A stretch of 64,000 nt of DNA, from the NCBI GenBank assembly GCA_021186555.1, contig JAJKFL010000004.1, forward strand, positions 8,484,001 to 8,548,000, given 5' to 3'. Position numbers and translations under genes: made by a program. The notes beneath the pieces are model-generated. The model saw nothing but the letters and a program-made list of their open reading frames with translations. It searched no databases and had not been told where the DNA came from. The first letter of the stretch is position 1, and the number at the start of each line of letters is the position of its first letter. Below are positions 52,861 to 63,240 of this stretch, piece after piece. The DNA is from Reticulitermes speratus. Lineage: Eukaryota > Arthropoda > Insecta > Blattodea > Rhinotermitidae.

Positions 52861-53369
52861 GAACTAACGAACGCACGAACAAACATTCGAAAAATGAGCG
52901 AAGCCGTTTACGTGTATCCGATAAATAACTACATGAATTCCAGTTTGTAAACTTATGTTTTATGCTACGTATGACGGTTGGATTCTGGCTCAAAATATGC
53001 TTCGACTTAAATAGGCGGAGGATTACATTAAAATTCGGGTCACATACGGCGGAATTGGACGTAGAGCTTCGGGTAATCTGAATGGCTACAGTGACCTGTG
53101 TGTTTTATCCAAACTGGCATGAGAGGACACGTACAAGAACAGTATTAAGAAAACAAAACAAAAGAAAAAACAAATTGAAGAAGATAGAAAGAAAAGGAAG
53201 TAAAAACAGAGAGGCCCGAAAAGTGAAATGAACTGAAGGAAGGTAGAAAGAATGAAACGAAAACATGAGAAGATGGGAGAGAAAAGTATCTTTTTTGAAA
53301 CAGACAACATGAACTGCTTAAAGCTGACTGCACAGTTTCCCTGCGCTCAAACACCACGCCATGAAGACG
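52861..53369. other. Unassigned; purine-rich at 53130-53290
   Basis: GAAAAAACAAATTGAAGAAG and GAAAGAAAAGGAAGTAAAAA on the plus strand. The minus-strand frames here are Phe/Ser/Leu-rich complements of the purine tract. Confidence 0.5.
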
Positions 53370-53585
53370 TGGGGTAGAGTGGAGGTATAGATTCACGCAT
53401 TCTTATCCTCGGAAGTAGTGTGGTGAGTTGTCTGCTCCACACACGTGACTAGCATTGCTAGGAGGCTGACACTTTACAGAAGATGAGATAATCTGCCTTT
53501 GTTGTGACTCGAACCCCAAACTTCTTTCATGCAGTCCATGGCGCAGGAACTATACTGACAGCTTATATGAACTGCGCAGAGTAAT
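53370..53585 (-). mobile_element. SINE2, degenerate
   Basis: GGGGTAGAGTGGAGGTATAG, TTCACGCATTCTTATCCTCG and the inverted B box GACTCGAACCCC follow SINE2 order in reverse. Diverged. Confidence 0.6.
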
Positions 53586-53899
53586 GAGTCATCAGTTATC
53601 TGCACCTGCGCATTCCGTGACAATGTAAGGTCGTGGTTTAAGATAAGCGTATTATCTGTTACGCAGGTAACGTATCAGCCTTAAGGCGAGTTCGACCACC
53701 TGTAACTTGGCACTGCGTTTTGTTGGTCTCTAACAAAGACCGTCACTTTGTCCGTCTCAAGGCGACTCAAACACTGCGCAATGTTACCAGGCAGCTAGAG
53801 ATACGCCACAAGGGATTGTCTCTTATGTTATGACACTTGTTCAACTGATTTCATTATATCGGTGATTGAATACCGTCTGTAGAAACAAGCCGCTGTGTT
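53586..53899. other. Unassigned
   Basis: No recognised feature. Confidence 0.4.
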
Positions 53900-53907
53900 A
53901 TCTAGAG

Positions 53908-54436
53908 CAGTAGTATTCAACCGTGGGTACACGTACCCCCGGGGGTACGCGAAGACGTCTTAGGGGGTACGTAAAATTAAAGAATATATATATATATATT
54001 ATTTCTAGATAAGCACTGAATAATCAGGGCCGGATTTATGGTTAGCCACAAGAGACCCGGACGTAAAGACATGCGATTTGGGAGCGCCATTCTCTCTCTC
54101 TCTCTCATTCCTTTAAGCGATTCTTATCTGGGCGGCTAGTTTCATTTTATTCCATATAGTGCATATAATTTTGCTTTGCTAAAATACCTTTGTTCCTTTA
54201 TTAATTTTTATATGATAGGCAATAATATATTTGTTATTTAATAGCTTGACTCTCCTTTTTCTCATTTAAAATTTATTATTTAATACATTATTTTTGGATG
54301 TAATTTATTTAACATATTTTAGATGTAGATTATAGACTGTGTATAACTTGAATTATGCACCAACAACTTTGGGGGTACAGAGTTGAAGAGAAATTATATG
54401 TGGGGGTACGCTAGCAAAAAAGGTTGAATACTACTG
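53908..54436. mobile_element. hAT-type MITE with perfect ends
   Basis: 15-bp perfect inverted termini CAGTAGTATTCAACC and an exact 8-bp TSD ATCTAGAG (53900-53907, 54437-54444), the same TSD sequence as the MITE at 33482-33774. GGGGGTACG words are repeated near the left end (53938-53975) and right end (54371-54412). A possible second nested start (CAGGGCCGGATTTATGG) lies at 54026. 529 bp, no transposase. Confidence 0.95.
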
Positions 54437-54844
54437 ATCTAGAGTATGTCATGGTTTGTGACATATTTGGACCTCAGATGGCCATCTTTACTGGTTGAAT
54501 ATTGTACGGATGTCTGAGGTCGAAGAAATTTCAAACCATGTGACGATACTGCATTGTAGTAGATAAAAATGAATTGTTTTGCTTAGAGACGTTTATCATT
54601 GAGTGACAATGCTACCACAAAACGGAATGTAAAGATAGGAAAATAAACTGTTTCAAGGACCTTTAATGTTTTAACTACTACCAACAATATACCGTTTTAT
54701 AATTGCAACCCGCAGTGTTATACCTCGAGCTTTTGACGCAAGACGAAAACAACCTGTATTTGAAAGTGAACAAAAGCTACAAAAACATTGTGACGACGTG
54801 TGATAATACGAAATGAACCAGTGACAGTGAGGTGAACTTACTGG

Positions 54845-54892
54845 TGTACCGTGATGATGGCTGGACCACAGCCGAAACATATGTAGGGTAAA
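54845..54892 (+). ncRNA. Hammerhead-like motif
   Basis: TACC, GTGATGA (C3 changed to G), stem II GGCT..AGCC with loop GGACCAC, GAAAC, then ATATGTA: ACATATGT is an 8-bp palindrome. GGGTA downstream can pair with TACC. Followed at about 54907 by GTGCATTTGTTGAT, also seen after the motif at 63681. Confidence 0.5.
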
Positions 54893-54894
54893 AG

Positions 54895-55464
54895 TGTAAC
54901 AGAAATACAAGAAGTGCATTTGTTGATTATAATACTGTTAATGTGAATAATTAGTTCAAGAGATGTGGGAGGGAGCAAACGCGGGTTATTTGAACATTCG
55001 TCTCTAGATTCTTAGAAAAACCACGAAGAATTATGGAGCCCAAGATTCGAACAGGGACCCCGCTGAATACAAAGCAGATTTGTTTTCCTAAACGGAACTT
55101 GGTTTATCAGAACTGTATACTAATTTACTTATTTCTTGACCTTAGTGCCCCCTTAGACGTTAGATTTCCTTACCAGCAGATGCCTTTTCTTCTCTGTGTC
55201 TGCCACTTTCCTTCACGGTTTTACGTTCAGCTTTCTAAGATCTTCCAAGCCATCTGAGTCTGCACATTTCCAGTTTCCTTTGACCTTCTGTATTGCTTTC
55301 AAAGGTTTTTTTTTTTAGCCTTCCTTTCTCACCCAATCTCATCACATGCAACAGCCACTTCAACTTTTCCCTTGGCAGGAAATGTGTGTTTGCTTGAAAT
55401 AGCAATAGAAGATAAGGTAAATGATTCAGGCAACGAAAATAAACAAGACAGGCAATCTAGTGTA
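54895..55464. other. Unassigned
   Basis: No recognised gene or repeat. Confidence 0.4.
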
Positions 55465-55990
55465 ACGTAACATTGAGGCGCGTTCGCGTTACCGTTGTTG
55501 TCATGGAAAAGCATTAAGTATTACATATTCTGAGGGTGTGTCTGTAGCCTTAGTTATCCAGCATGCAAAGCGCATGCGCCGTATTATATTGTCATCTGCG
55601 GCCTGTCTGGCTCTCTCATGTTTTTCCACATTATCTCATAAACGGCACGATTTTCGGAAAAAAAGCCATTGAACACCAAACGTGTGTTTTGAGTTTCTCT
55701 ACAACTTTTGTCTGAAATATTTCTCATTCCAAGAAGAATTGAGCGAGATATTATCATAAATGTACATAGGTGTTCATGTACAGTACCCGTTATTCTTTCA
55801 GATTTTAATGAAACTTGAATTTTATTGAAACATTTTCGAAAAATCCTCAAATATGAAATTTCATGAAAGTCCGTCCATTGGGAGCCGAGTTGTTCCATGT
55901 AGACAGACACACGGACGGACGGACAGACGACAGACAGACACAGTGACGAAGATAATAGTCATTTTCGAAATTTTGCGAACGCGCCTAAAA
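55465..55990 (-). mobile_element. MITE-A copy 5
   Basis: Left ACGTAACATTGAGGCGCGTT and right TTTTGCGAACGCGCCTAAAA: intact terminal repeats AGGCGCGTTCGCG. The best copy for defining the family consensus. The GGACGGACGGACAGACGACA stretch near the right end looks like a short microsatellite expansion. Confidence 0.9.
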
Positions 55991-56244
55991 AGGATCATTC
56001 AGATTGCTCTAATTGCTGAGAGGTAAGACAGTATTGTGTAATAAGTTGATGGAACAAGTCAGTAAGTACCTTTATTTTAACGCGTTCTTTTACCATGCTT
56101 TTTGTAAAGTAACTTTGGACATCTGTCTGTTCATTCAGCACTATGTTTCGCCCCGTTCGACTGCACAATGACATGCAACGTGCGTGATTTCAGGCTCCCG
56201 CTCTTCGCTCTTCAGGGATGTTATGCAACGTTAGGTTTTACTGT

Positions 56245-56345
56245 TGACCTTTGATGATGAGACCGGCAGGTTGTCCCGAAACGTCGGTAGCTAATTACCT
56301 TTTTGCGCTGCGTAACATCACAGAAGAGCAAAGATCTGGAATGAG
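56245..56345 (+). ncRNA. Hammerhead-like motif and adjoining element end
   Basis: GACC, TTTGATGA (core C altered by extra T), stem II GAGAC/GGGAC strands around CGGCAGGTT with pairing GGGAC..GTCCC weakened by one change, GAAACGTC, then GGTAGCTAATTACC; outer end ACATCACAGAAGA. Confidence 0.45.
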
Positions 56346-56349
56346 ACAT

Positions 56350-57095
56350 GTGAAAGAAAGAATTGTCCTGGCTTAAAGGAGGAAGGACGGTATATGAAAT
56401 AACCAGCATGGCGCATGTCAAGTCTAGCATGTCACTCGTTTGTTATATGTCGGACATGTTGTGGGCGTGACTGACCGTCTTCTGGGAGATCGTTTAAATA
56501 CACGTATAAGAGTACGCTAGATTATTGCATTAATATGTATGAAGTCAGTGGTTCCAAAAGTTCCCAGGAGAATCCATGGATGCATTTCTGTAATAGCTGC
56601 TTTGAAGTTTAATTATCTTTTAATTAAAGGAATAATGTTTTGTTAAAAATAATCGCTGAACTTCTTTAATTGGCGATGTGTTTATTTCGTGTGACCGTTA
56701 GAATATCTAATTAAGAAACTTTCTGTACCACGAAGAGAGCGACAGTCGTTTTATTTAAGGTCAAATAATGCAATGCATTGTTACGTGTGTTACTGGTCTG
56801 CATTTGTAGCTGTCTAAAATCAGTTCTGAAATATAAATTTTTAATTTTGGACACCTATCATGAGGACACTATATTTACGTGAGCAAGGATGTGAGGATCC
56901 GTGGTTATTTTTCGAAGCCGGGGGGGGGGGGGGGGGTTCCGCGAGCAAATAAGTTTGTGAAACACTGTATCAAGTGATTAAACACCGTTGTTAGTCAAGA
57001 ATTTCGTAAGCGGCATTTACTGTTGTTTTAAAAAAATAACCTTTTAACATGTTCTTATATTGACAATTTCAACCAGACTTGACTAGAAGTAATTG
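56350..57095. other. Unassigned
   Basis: G-run at 56921-56937; otherwise no recognised feature. Confidence 0.4.
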
Positions 57096-57099
57096 ATAT

Positions 57100-57590
57100 G
57101 GAGAGCACATAGAAAGGAAAATACTAAAAGAAAGATGTCAGTAACGAAGAGTGAGCGGATAAAAGTAAAGAGCACGAAAGTAGTGGAATATAGACAATTG
57201 AACAGGTAGGGTAAGGAGGAAAGAGGAAAGGGATTGACGAAAGAATTTAGGAAAGATAAACAGGAAAAAAAGATGACGCAGAGTATGCAGGAAAGAAATA
57301 ATAGGCAGAAATGATTAAGGAAAAAAGGACTAACAAAGGAAGGAACAGAGAATGATAGAAGTGCTCAAATGAGGATGGTTAAGGAAAGAAAGAACAAAGG
57401 AGGGCCAAACGAAATTAGAGAAGAATTACGAAATAATAACAGAAAAAGGAAAGGTAGACTGAAATAAAGGACTAGAAAGGCGACAAAGAAAGAAAGAAAG
57501 AGGAGAATGTAAGTATGTAAAGGTAGATTTAGGAGAATGAATACGTGAAACAAGGATAAAATAAAAGGAAACAGAAAAAAATTGTGGGGA
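57100..57590 (+). repeat. Purine-rich tract, about 490 bp
   Basis: Largely A/G on the plus strand, with AAAGG/GGAAAG/GAAAGAAAGAAAG motifs. Degenerate, with no fixed period visible. Minus-strand Phe/Leu frames are artefacts. Confidence 0.75.
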
Positions 57591-58024
57591 GTTTTAAGGC
57601 TTACTTTATCGTCTGTTTAACATTGCGGGAGTGCATCTCGTTGTTGTGAATGTGTTCTATCCTATACAGGACATGGCTTACGTTATGTGACCCTCCGGCC
57701 ACACATAGGGCTGATGTGGGATCAGACTAACATTTCGGCGTAAGAAGGGAGCACTGAACAAAGTTTTACACTTGCCGTATCTCGGGTAAACAGCTCTGCT
57801 GGGCCCATTCACACACCTAACGATCTCTCAGAAGACTTCCCTTTACTGATGTTCCAGAAATGTCACAAAGATGTAGCTGATGCCGAAGTATTATCATTGT
57901 CACTGTGCTGTTTTGACACGTGTTTATATTCTGCATGGAGTATGCATACAAACATGTCTCGACATCTAGACAGATGTTTATATTAATTGTAAGAATATGC
58001 ACCGTATGAGTAACATAATATTTA

Positions 58025-58440
58025 ACTGAATAATGTTTAAAGATTCAGTTCTTACCTCACAGAAAACACTGCATCTTCATTATAGAAGGCCGTTCGTATA
58101 TTGCTGTTTATTCAGGGAATCAACAATGTGAAACAAATTGTGTGTGCAAAATGCAGAGAAGTAATCTGTGGTCTTTTGGGTAATTACACGGCGTCGTGTG
58201 GTAATTATTACTGACGTTTCGGGACAACGTGTCGGTCCCATCTTCACGGGTCGAGATTCCAAAAGAAAGGAAAGGCACGTTGTCCCGAAACGTCGGTAAA
58301 TAATTACCACACGACGCCGTGTAATTACCCAAAAGACCACAGATTACAAAATGCAGAGACATTTTTTATTTTGTTCCTTTTGTTTTGTTTTGGGCTGACT
58401 GTTGTGAGGTAAAATGCAGAGAGTTTAATTTTAAATGAGG
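58025..58440 (+). repeat. Dispersed repeat R1, interrupted at 58160-58347
   Basis: AAGATTCAGTTCTTACCTCA and GTGTGTGCAAAATGCAGAGA match R1 at the left; CAGAGAGTTTAATTTTAAAT at the right is the R1 continuation. The palindromic element sits between. Confidence 0.55.
58160..58347. mobile_element. Inverted-arm element with hammerhead-like core and 12-bp TSD
   Basis: Arms GTAATCTGTGGTCTTTTGGG..GGGACAACGTG (58161-58231) and its inverse (58275-58347) are almost identical over about 70 bp. Exact duplication AAAATGCAGAGA at 58148-58159 and 58348-58359. The left arm, read in reverse, contains the full core at 58209-58254: ACC, CGTGAAGA (one inserted base), GGGAC..GTCCC stem II, GAAAC, GTC. The right arm has only GTCCCGAAACGTCGGT. 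Confidence 0.85.
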
Positions 58441-58449
58441 CTTTAGGCT

Positions 58450-59265
58450 AGATATTATTATCCACTGTGCCTGAAGTAGTTAACCGTCTGATTCTGATAT
58501 CCATACTAACGGTGCTTTTCCTCTGCTCCCTCTGTAAACCGTAAAGTTCGGTTAAAGCACCTTTATCTTGCAGATAAGACGCTGATTTACACGTGGTTCT
58601 AAATATGGCGATGGCTTTACGTGCAGTAGTGGAAATTTCCATCCGCCCCTTTTTTACAGTATTTGCCGGGACACATGCTCTGCATGCACCTCGAGGGTCC
58701 AATGAATATTCAGATTCTCTTCCATCTAATCTAGTTGAAGGAAGAGAATTAATGGGAAGAAGAACATTAAATCTGTCAGTCACCGCGATGTAGATGGCGT
58801 TGTAGCAGCAATTACACGGACGGCTTGTTCGATAAGTCGAGATCGGAAAACACGGGAATTAAAATGAGGTATCGATTTTTAAATTTATAAAGAGAGATTA
58901 CGGTATTTTATATTTATGGGCTGAATAAAAGTGTTGTGGTCACTCTTTGATGTTCTTTGACGACGTGGAAGGTCCGTACGTTCGGATAGTAATTTTAACG
59001 GGTGTGGAACGTAACCGGATGGAGGCCTTAGTGTGCTTACTCGATAACAGATGGCTGTACCTCTGCTATGGTTTTATTATATTTTATTGTGCGGCATTTG
59101 TTACAAAATTGTATCATTCATTACGTATAGGTAGGTGCGCTATGTGAAGTGTTGGTGTGTGTGTCTTGTTGGCTTGACATATACATGTACTGACATCAAT
59201 ACGCTGTTTGTGTGAAGGTCGAAGTCTAGCCACTGTGCATTAACCGTTAGTAGCGTAGTGATAAT
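58450..59265. other. Unassigned
   Basis: Overlapping frames on both strands at 58448-58793 and a 66-codon plus frame at 58947, none recognised. Confidence 0.4.
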
Positions 59266-59279
59266 TACATGTACCACCC

Positions 59280-59535
59280 ATAGCTGTGCCATGGTTCAGG
59301 CGGATAGTCGCCGGCATCTCCCCGCGGAGACCCGGGTTCAGTCCATGTGAGATTTGTGGTGGACAAAGTGGCATTGGGACAAGTTTTCCCCTGTCAATTT
59401 CATTCCATCGGTGCTCCATTACTCGGAAAAACGAAAAAAATACTAATCATCTTCATCACAGGGTTGCACAATAAGCCTCAAGACTGCGGCGCGTCCTTTG
59501 CTTCCGCTGCGGGGCCCTTCGCCATAAGAAACAAA
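59280..59535 (+). mobile_element. SINE4 with TSD
   Basis: 11-bp TSD ATGTACCACCC (59269-59279, 59536-59546). Head GCTGTGCCATGGTTCAGGCG, CCGGGTTCAGTCC (B box with a small deletion), GTGAGATTTGTGGTGGACAA, TTCCATCGGTGCTCCATTAC, GGGTTGCACAATAAGCC, GGGGCCCTTCGCCATAAGAA. Slightly internally deleted compared with 47282-47561. Confidence 0.92.
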
Positions 59536-59549
59536 ATGTACCACCCGTT

Positions 59550-60335
59550 TCATAATTCATAAACGCAGCACTTTGCGTTTCGTATGACACAATAAATACT
59601 GGTTACTTCTTTATACAGCGTTAAGTGATTAATGCTTATAAAGTAGATGGTGCGTGTTTACTGTGACGTAGGAACTGAAGTTATATATACAGGGTGTGTC
59701 TAAAATGCTTCGACAAACTTCAGAAGTGAGTTTTTGACACCAAAACGTGGAAAAAACTTCACATCGATGTATTTCGCAAACACTTATTTTTTGAGGCACA
59801 GTCCAACAACCCGTTCACCTCAATTCTATAGATGTTTATTTTTGGGAACACTTATAAATCGTATTGCATTCAGTTCCGATTGATAATGAAGAGACGCTTC
59901 AGAAAACCATTTCTGATGCCTGTCAAACCGTTCGCAACCGCACCGGTACCTCTGAAAGGGTGTGACAGTCCGTGATCAGACGTGTCCATGCGTGCAGTGA
60001 TTCAGGTGGAGGACATTTTGAGCATCTGTTGTGAATTGTGACTTGTTTGACAGTAAGAACTGAACAGTTATTAAACTGGGAACGTTTATTGTAAATGTTT
60101 TGTGTCAGTTGTGAGTAAAATATGACATAGTTAAGGTATTTATTGTTGAATGCAATTTTCAATTAAACTAAGAACCCACTCGTTTCCGGACAGATCTTTG
60201 TATGAAATTTTTCTTTATTTTGATGTAACTCATTTTTAAGTCTCTCCAAGCATTATAGTTACATTATGTATAGTTTGAATGAATGTCAGTCTCGAGAGGG
60301 TTGAAGCTATAGTTCTCCCTGCACACGGCATACTT
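59550..60335. other. Unassigned
   Basis: At 59692-59710 TACAGGGTGTGTCTAAAATG looks like the outer end of a Tc1/mariner-type element, but no matching inverse was found. No gene. Confidence 0.35.
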
Positions 60336-60338
60336 AAG

Positions 60339-60496
60339 TAGACAATTATTTGTAGAATAGTTGTATAAGTGTACTGGATCTTGATATACAGTATCCCGTA
60401 TGTGTTAACTTTCGTTAAGTACGTAGGCCGCCTCCGAGATACTGTATATGTCAAGATCCAGTGCATGTATACAACTATGCTACAAACAACTGTCTA
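60339..60496. repeat. Inverted repeat, about 57-bp arms
   Basis: Left arm TAGACAATTATTTGTAGAAT..GTACTGGATCTTGATATACAGTATC region (60339-60394) and right arm the inverse (60438-60496), about 85-90% alike by eye, with a 43-bp spacer. May be a MITE. No TSD is obvious apart from TA within the arm ends. Confidence 0.7.
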
Positions 60497-60551
60497 CATT
60501 TTAACTATTTGACTCTTTTACACCATGTCAACTGTGTATAAAAGTTACTAA

Positions 60552-60995
60552 CTAACTACTCCATGTAGGTCCTTCGAGCATATAGTCAAGAAATTCCCTG
60601 CGTTTTATGGAACCCGAAGGTTCATTACCGCACTCACAAAGCCCGCCACCTGTCCCTATCCTGAGCCATATCAATCCAGTCCATGCCCCCCATCCCACTT
60701 CTTGAAGATCCATTTTAATATTATCCTCCCATCTACGCCTGGGTCTTCCAAGTGGATTTAAGTTGTACCAAAGAATCAGTCCAGGTCCGAGGCTCTGTAT
60801 AGTGTTTCGTAACATGGTAATTTTTAACGGTGAGGAGTTGTCAGCACTTCGCCCAACCCCCAAGCTGGAGGACCACCCCTTGTCGGTGTCCGCGACTGCA
60901 TATTCGCAGCTAACCTCCATATTCGGAGGCCGTTCCTCCATCCGCAACCCGAGGACGCGCCATGCCGTGGTGACAGGGACCCACTAATCATGGCT
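60552..60995 (-). mobile_element. LINE-A, internally deleted copy with TSD
   Basis: Exact 12-bp TSD AAAAGTTACTAA (60540-60551, 60996-61007). Minus strand starts CCATGATTAGTGGGTCCCTG, then CGTCCTCGGGTTGCGGATGG and GTTGGGCGAAGTGCTGACAA, and at about 60765 joins PLGRPRRRWEDNIKMDLQEV-coding LINE-A sequence and its 3' tail ending CTACATGGAGTAGTTAGTTA. 444 bp against several kb expected for a full LINE. Both ends complete, centre missing. Confidence 0.88.
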
Positions 60996-61033
60996 AAAAG
61001 TTACTAATTTGGTTTTATGCAGTATTGCTTTGG

Positions 61034-61080
61034 TTGTTCCCTGATGATGATCCCTTGTGATCGAAACGTGTAAGAATATT
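61034..61080 (+). ncRNA. Hammerhead-like motif
   Basis: TTCC, CTGATGA (61041-61047), U, stem II GATC..GATC with loop CCTTGT, GAAAC, GTGTA. Core residues intact. Stem III palindrome slightly broken (ACGTGT), UH is UA. Stem I is limited to UUC/GAA with an offset. Confidence 0.5.
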
Positions 61081-61084
61081 CAGT

Positions 61085-61675
61085 GTGATATTGTAATGTA
61101 AATATCTAAGGTAACAGTATTTTGTGTTTTGTTGGTTTGAGTGTTGTGATTGGTTATCGGCAGTGCACGGAGCGAACGGCATAAAGTTTACACAACTATC
61201 TCTCACTGTTTTTCTTTCTCATTAGACGCTATAAAACCTCAGCACTTAAGACAGTGTCATTAAATTACCCAAACGTCAGACAGTATGAAGCTATAGACGA
61301 AAGCGACGAATTTACAGTTTGTATCAACAATTTGCCACTTGCTTTATCTTCTGATACGACATTACAGCAGATCCAGTTTGACGTCACACAATGGATGTTG
61401 TACTTTGTGTCGCTTTTTATTAAACACACAGTGTTTCGGAAGATGGCTTTGTTACTGTCATTACGTAAAGTATAGAGCTTAATAAAGTTGCTCTGTTTGA
61501 TCCATTGAATTCTGGTAATCTAAATCACTGAAAGATTTCTGACTGCGTGTTGACGGAAACTAAGTCAGCTTTTGAAACGCTGCGTGTTTATAGCACAAGA
61601 CATGACAGTGGAAATGTTGTATTTGGGTCCGTCAGTAACACGGCGTCATTATACAGCCTTAGACCTTATTATTTA
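61085..61675. other. Unassigned
   Basis: A 73-codon plus frame (61254-61475) not recognised; (TTTA)n at 61668-61689. Confidence 0.4.
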
Positions 61676-61689
61676 TTTATTTATTTATT

Positions 61690-61970
61690 GGCTGCGATAG
61701 CTCAGTCGGTATAGCCACTTGCTACGGACTGGACGGTCCGGGATCGAATCCCAGTGGGGCAGCGAGATTTTCCCTACCTGTCCAGAACGACCCTGGGGCC
61801 TACCCAGCCTCCTGTACAATGGGTACCGGTTCATTCCCGGGGTAAAGCGGGCCGGGGCGTGGCATTGACCACCCACCCCCATCTAGCGCCGAGGTTAAAT
61901 AAGAAAGAGTAGAGCTATACATCTACCCCCACTCTGTGCCTTCGTGGCAGATTATAGGGTGAACTTTACC
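61690..61970 (+). mobile_element. SINE2, full length with TSD
   Basis: 14-bp duplication TTTATTTATTTATT (61676-61689, 61971-61984), with the caution that it is a simple repeat. Head GGCTGCGATAGCTCAGTCGG, GTATAGCCACTTGCTACGGA, B box GGGATCGAATCCC; body as in other SINE2 copies to GTGAACTTTACC. The head is the most tRNA-like in the family. Confidence 0.92.
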
Positions 61971-61984
61971 TTTATTTATTTATT

Positions 61985-62203
61985 TTCAGAACAGGCGCAG
62001 TCCCGTTCTTTACTGGAGCCCCATTTCGGCATTGTTGAATTGACCCTGACGCAATGTCATAAGAAGTCAAGTTTAGAACACGTCAAAGCACCAGGACTCG
62101 AATTTCTTTTGTTTCATTACTCTTTCTTTATTTGTTCGTTTCTTTCATATTTATAAGTTCTAATAAATTCTCGGGCTAACAGCCGCGCTAGGTGATTAAC
62201 ATA
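61985..62203. other. Short unassigned stretch
   Basis: 70-codon plus frame not recognised. The right part (CTCGGGCTAACAGCCGCG) leads into the hammerhead-like motif. Confidence 0.4.
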
Positions 62204-62250
62204 TACCGACGTTTCGGAGACGGTCTCCGTCTCCATCATCAGGTTTATGA
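62204..62250 (-). ncRNA. Hammerhead-like motif with 8-bp stem II
   Basis: Minus strand: AAAC, CTGATGA (rc of 62236-62242), U, stem II GGAGACGG AGA CCGTCTCC (8 perfect pairs), GAAAC, GTC, GGTATATG. ACGT is palindromic. Stem I is weaker, as if one C before the core had been lost. Strongest stem II of the set. Confidence 0.5.
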
Positions 62251-62409
62251 CATGATTCAGTGCCGGACATTTCCAAACTGTACATCTGCACGTCGCCAGA
62301 GATTGAACCGCAGTGGAGGACTTATTCCAATAGGAGACCTCTAGTTTTACGAAATTACATTAAATTTGTTGTTTGTTTCACGATGCTGCCTGTATATCGG
62401 GCTGTGTAT

Positions 62410-62605
62410 CGTGATTAGTGAATAAGGAACTGGAAGTGATGTGGCAAGAAGCGGTCGTGCGCTGATTTACGTACTGTTCAGTTGTTGGGAAGGACTGAGG
62501 AAAGTCGTGTAAGATTTCAGTTAGAATGTCCGATATCCGTACTGAGATTCGAACTGGGCATCTGCCGTATTGCTGCCAGCAGTGCGCGTGGTCACAGCGT
62601 CCGTG
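62410..62605 (-). mobile_element. SINE6
   Basis: AGTGAATAAGGAACTGGAAG, GATGTGGCAAGAAGCGGTCG and GAGATTCGAACTGGG (inverted B box) match 17450-17713. Confidence 0.5.
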
Positions 62606-62609
62606 CTGT

Positions 62610-63055
62610 CTTTGTACATAATGCAGATTCCCGTAATTTCTAGTCGTGGTTTTATCCGTTTCCGCACACCCACTGAGTATTGTTTAACATCAGGATTTGT
62701 GGCCCAATAACTGTAACTGGTAGTGCGTAACGAAAAATGTTTAGCAGCGGAATGGCTGTGTTAAATGTACTGTGGTGTTAGTTGTGTGGGTAATGTGTAA
62801 TAATTGGATACTCTTGTTTATGTATATACCGGGTATATATTTCACAAACATGTATTGGAATAGAAAATATATGTAAAGCGTAATACAGTTTATTATCGTA
62901 TTTACATAAAATTTAAACACTGTTAAACCTGATGCTTGGTTCCGTGAATTAATCTACAGGATGTTCCATAAACATAGCGGCACACTCTACTTCTTTCGAC
63001 ATGCTAAGTAGCATAAAATATAAATGTAAAGTCATACGTAACATGCTATTGGAGA
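62610..63055. other. Unassigned
   Basis: AT-rich; no recognised feature. Confidence 0.4.
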
Positions 63056-63059
63056 GACA

Positions 63060-63240
63060 AAGGAGCTATATGGGGGTGGGTGGTCAGCGCCACGCCCCGG
63101 CCGCTTTACCCCCGGAAAAAAAGCCCCGGTACACACTGTACAGCATGCTGGGTGGGCCCCATGGCCGGTCTGGTCAGGAGTGGAGAATAGAAAGTCACTT
63201 GAATGTATTGGGGTTCGAACCCCGAACCTTATAAAGCGTT
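63060..63240 (-). mobile_element. SINE2, 5' and middle part
   Basis: TATATGGGGGTGGGTGGTCA, GCCACGCCCCGGCCGCTTTA, CCCCGGTACACACTGTACAG and the inverted B box GGGGTTCGAACCCCG. The 3' tail is missing. Confidence 0.8.
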
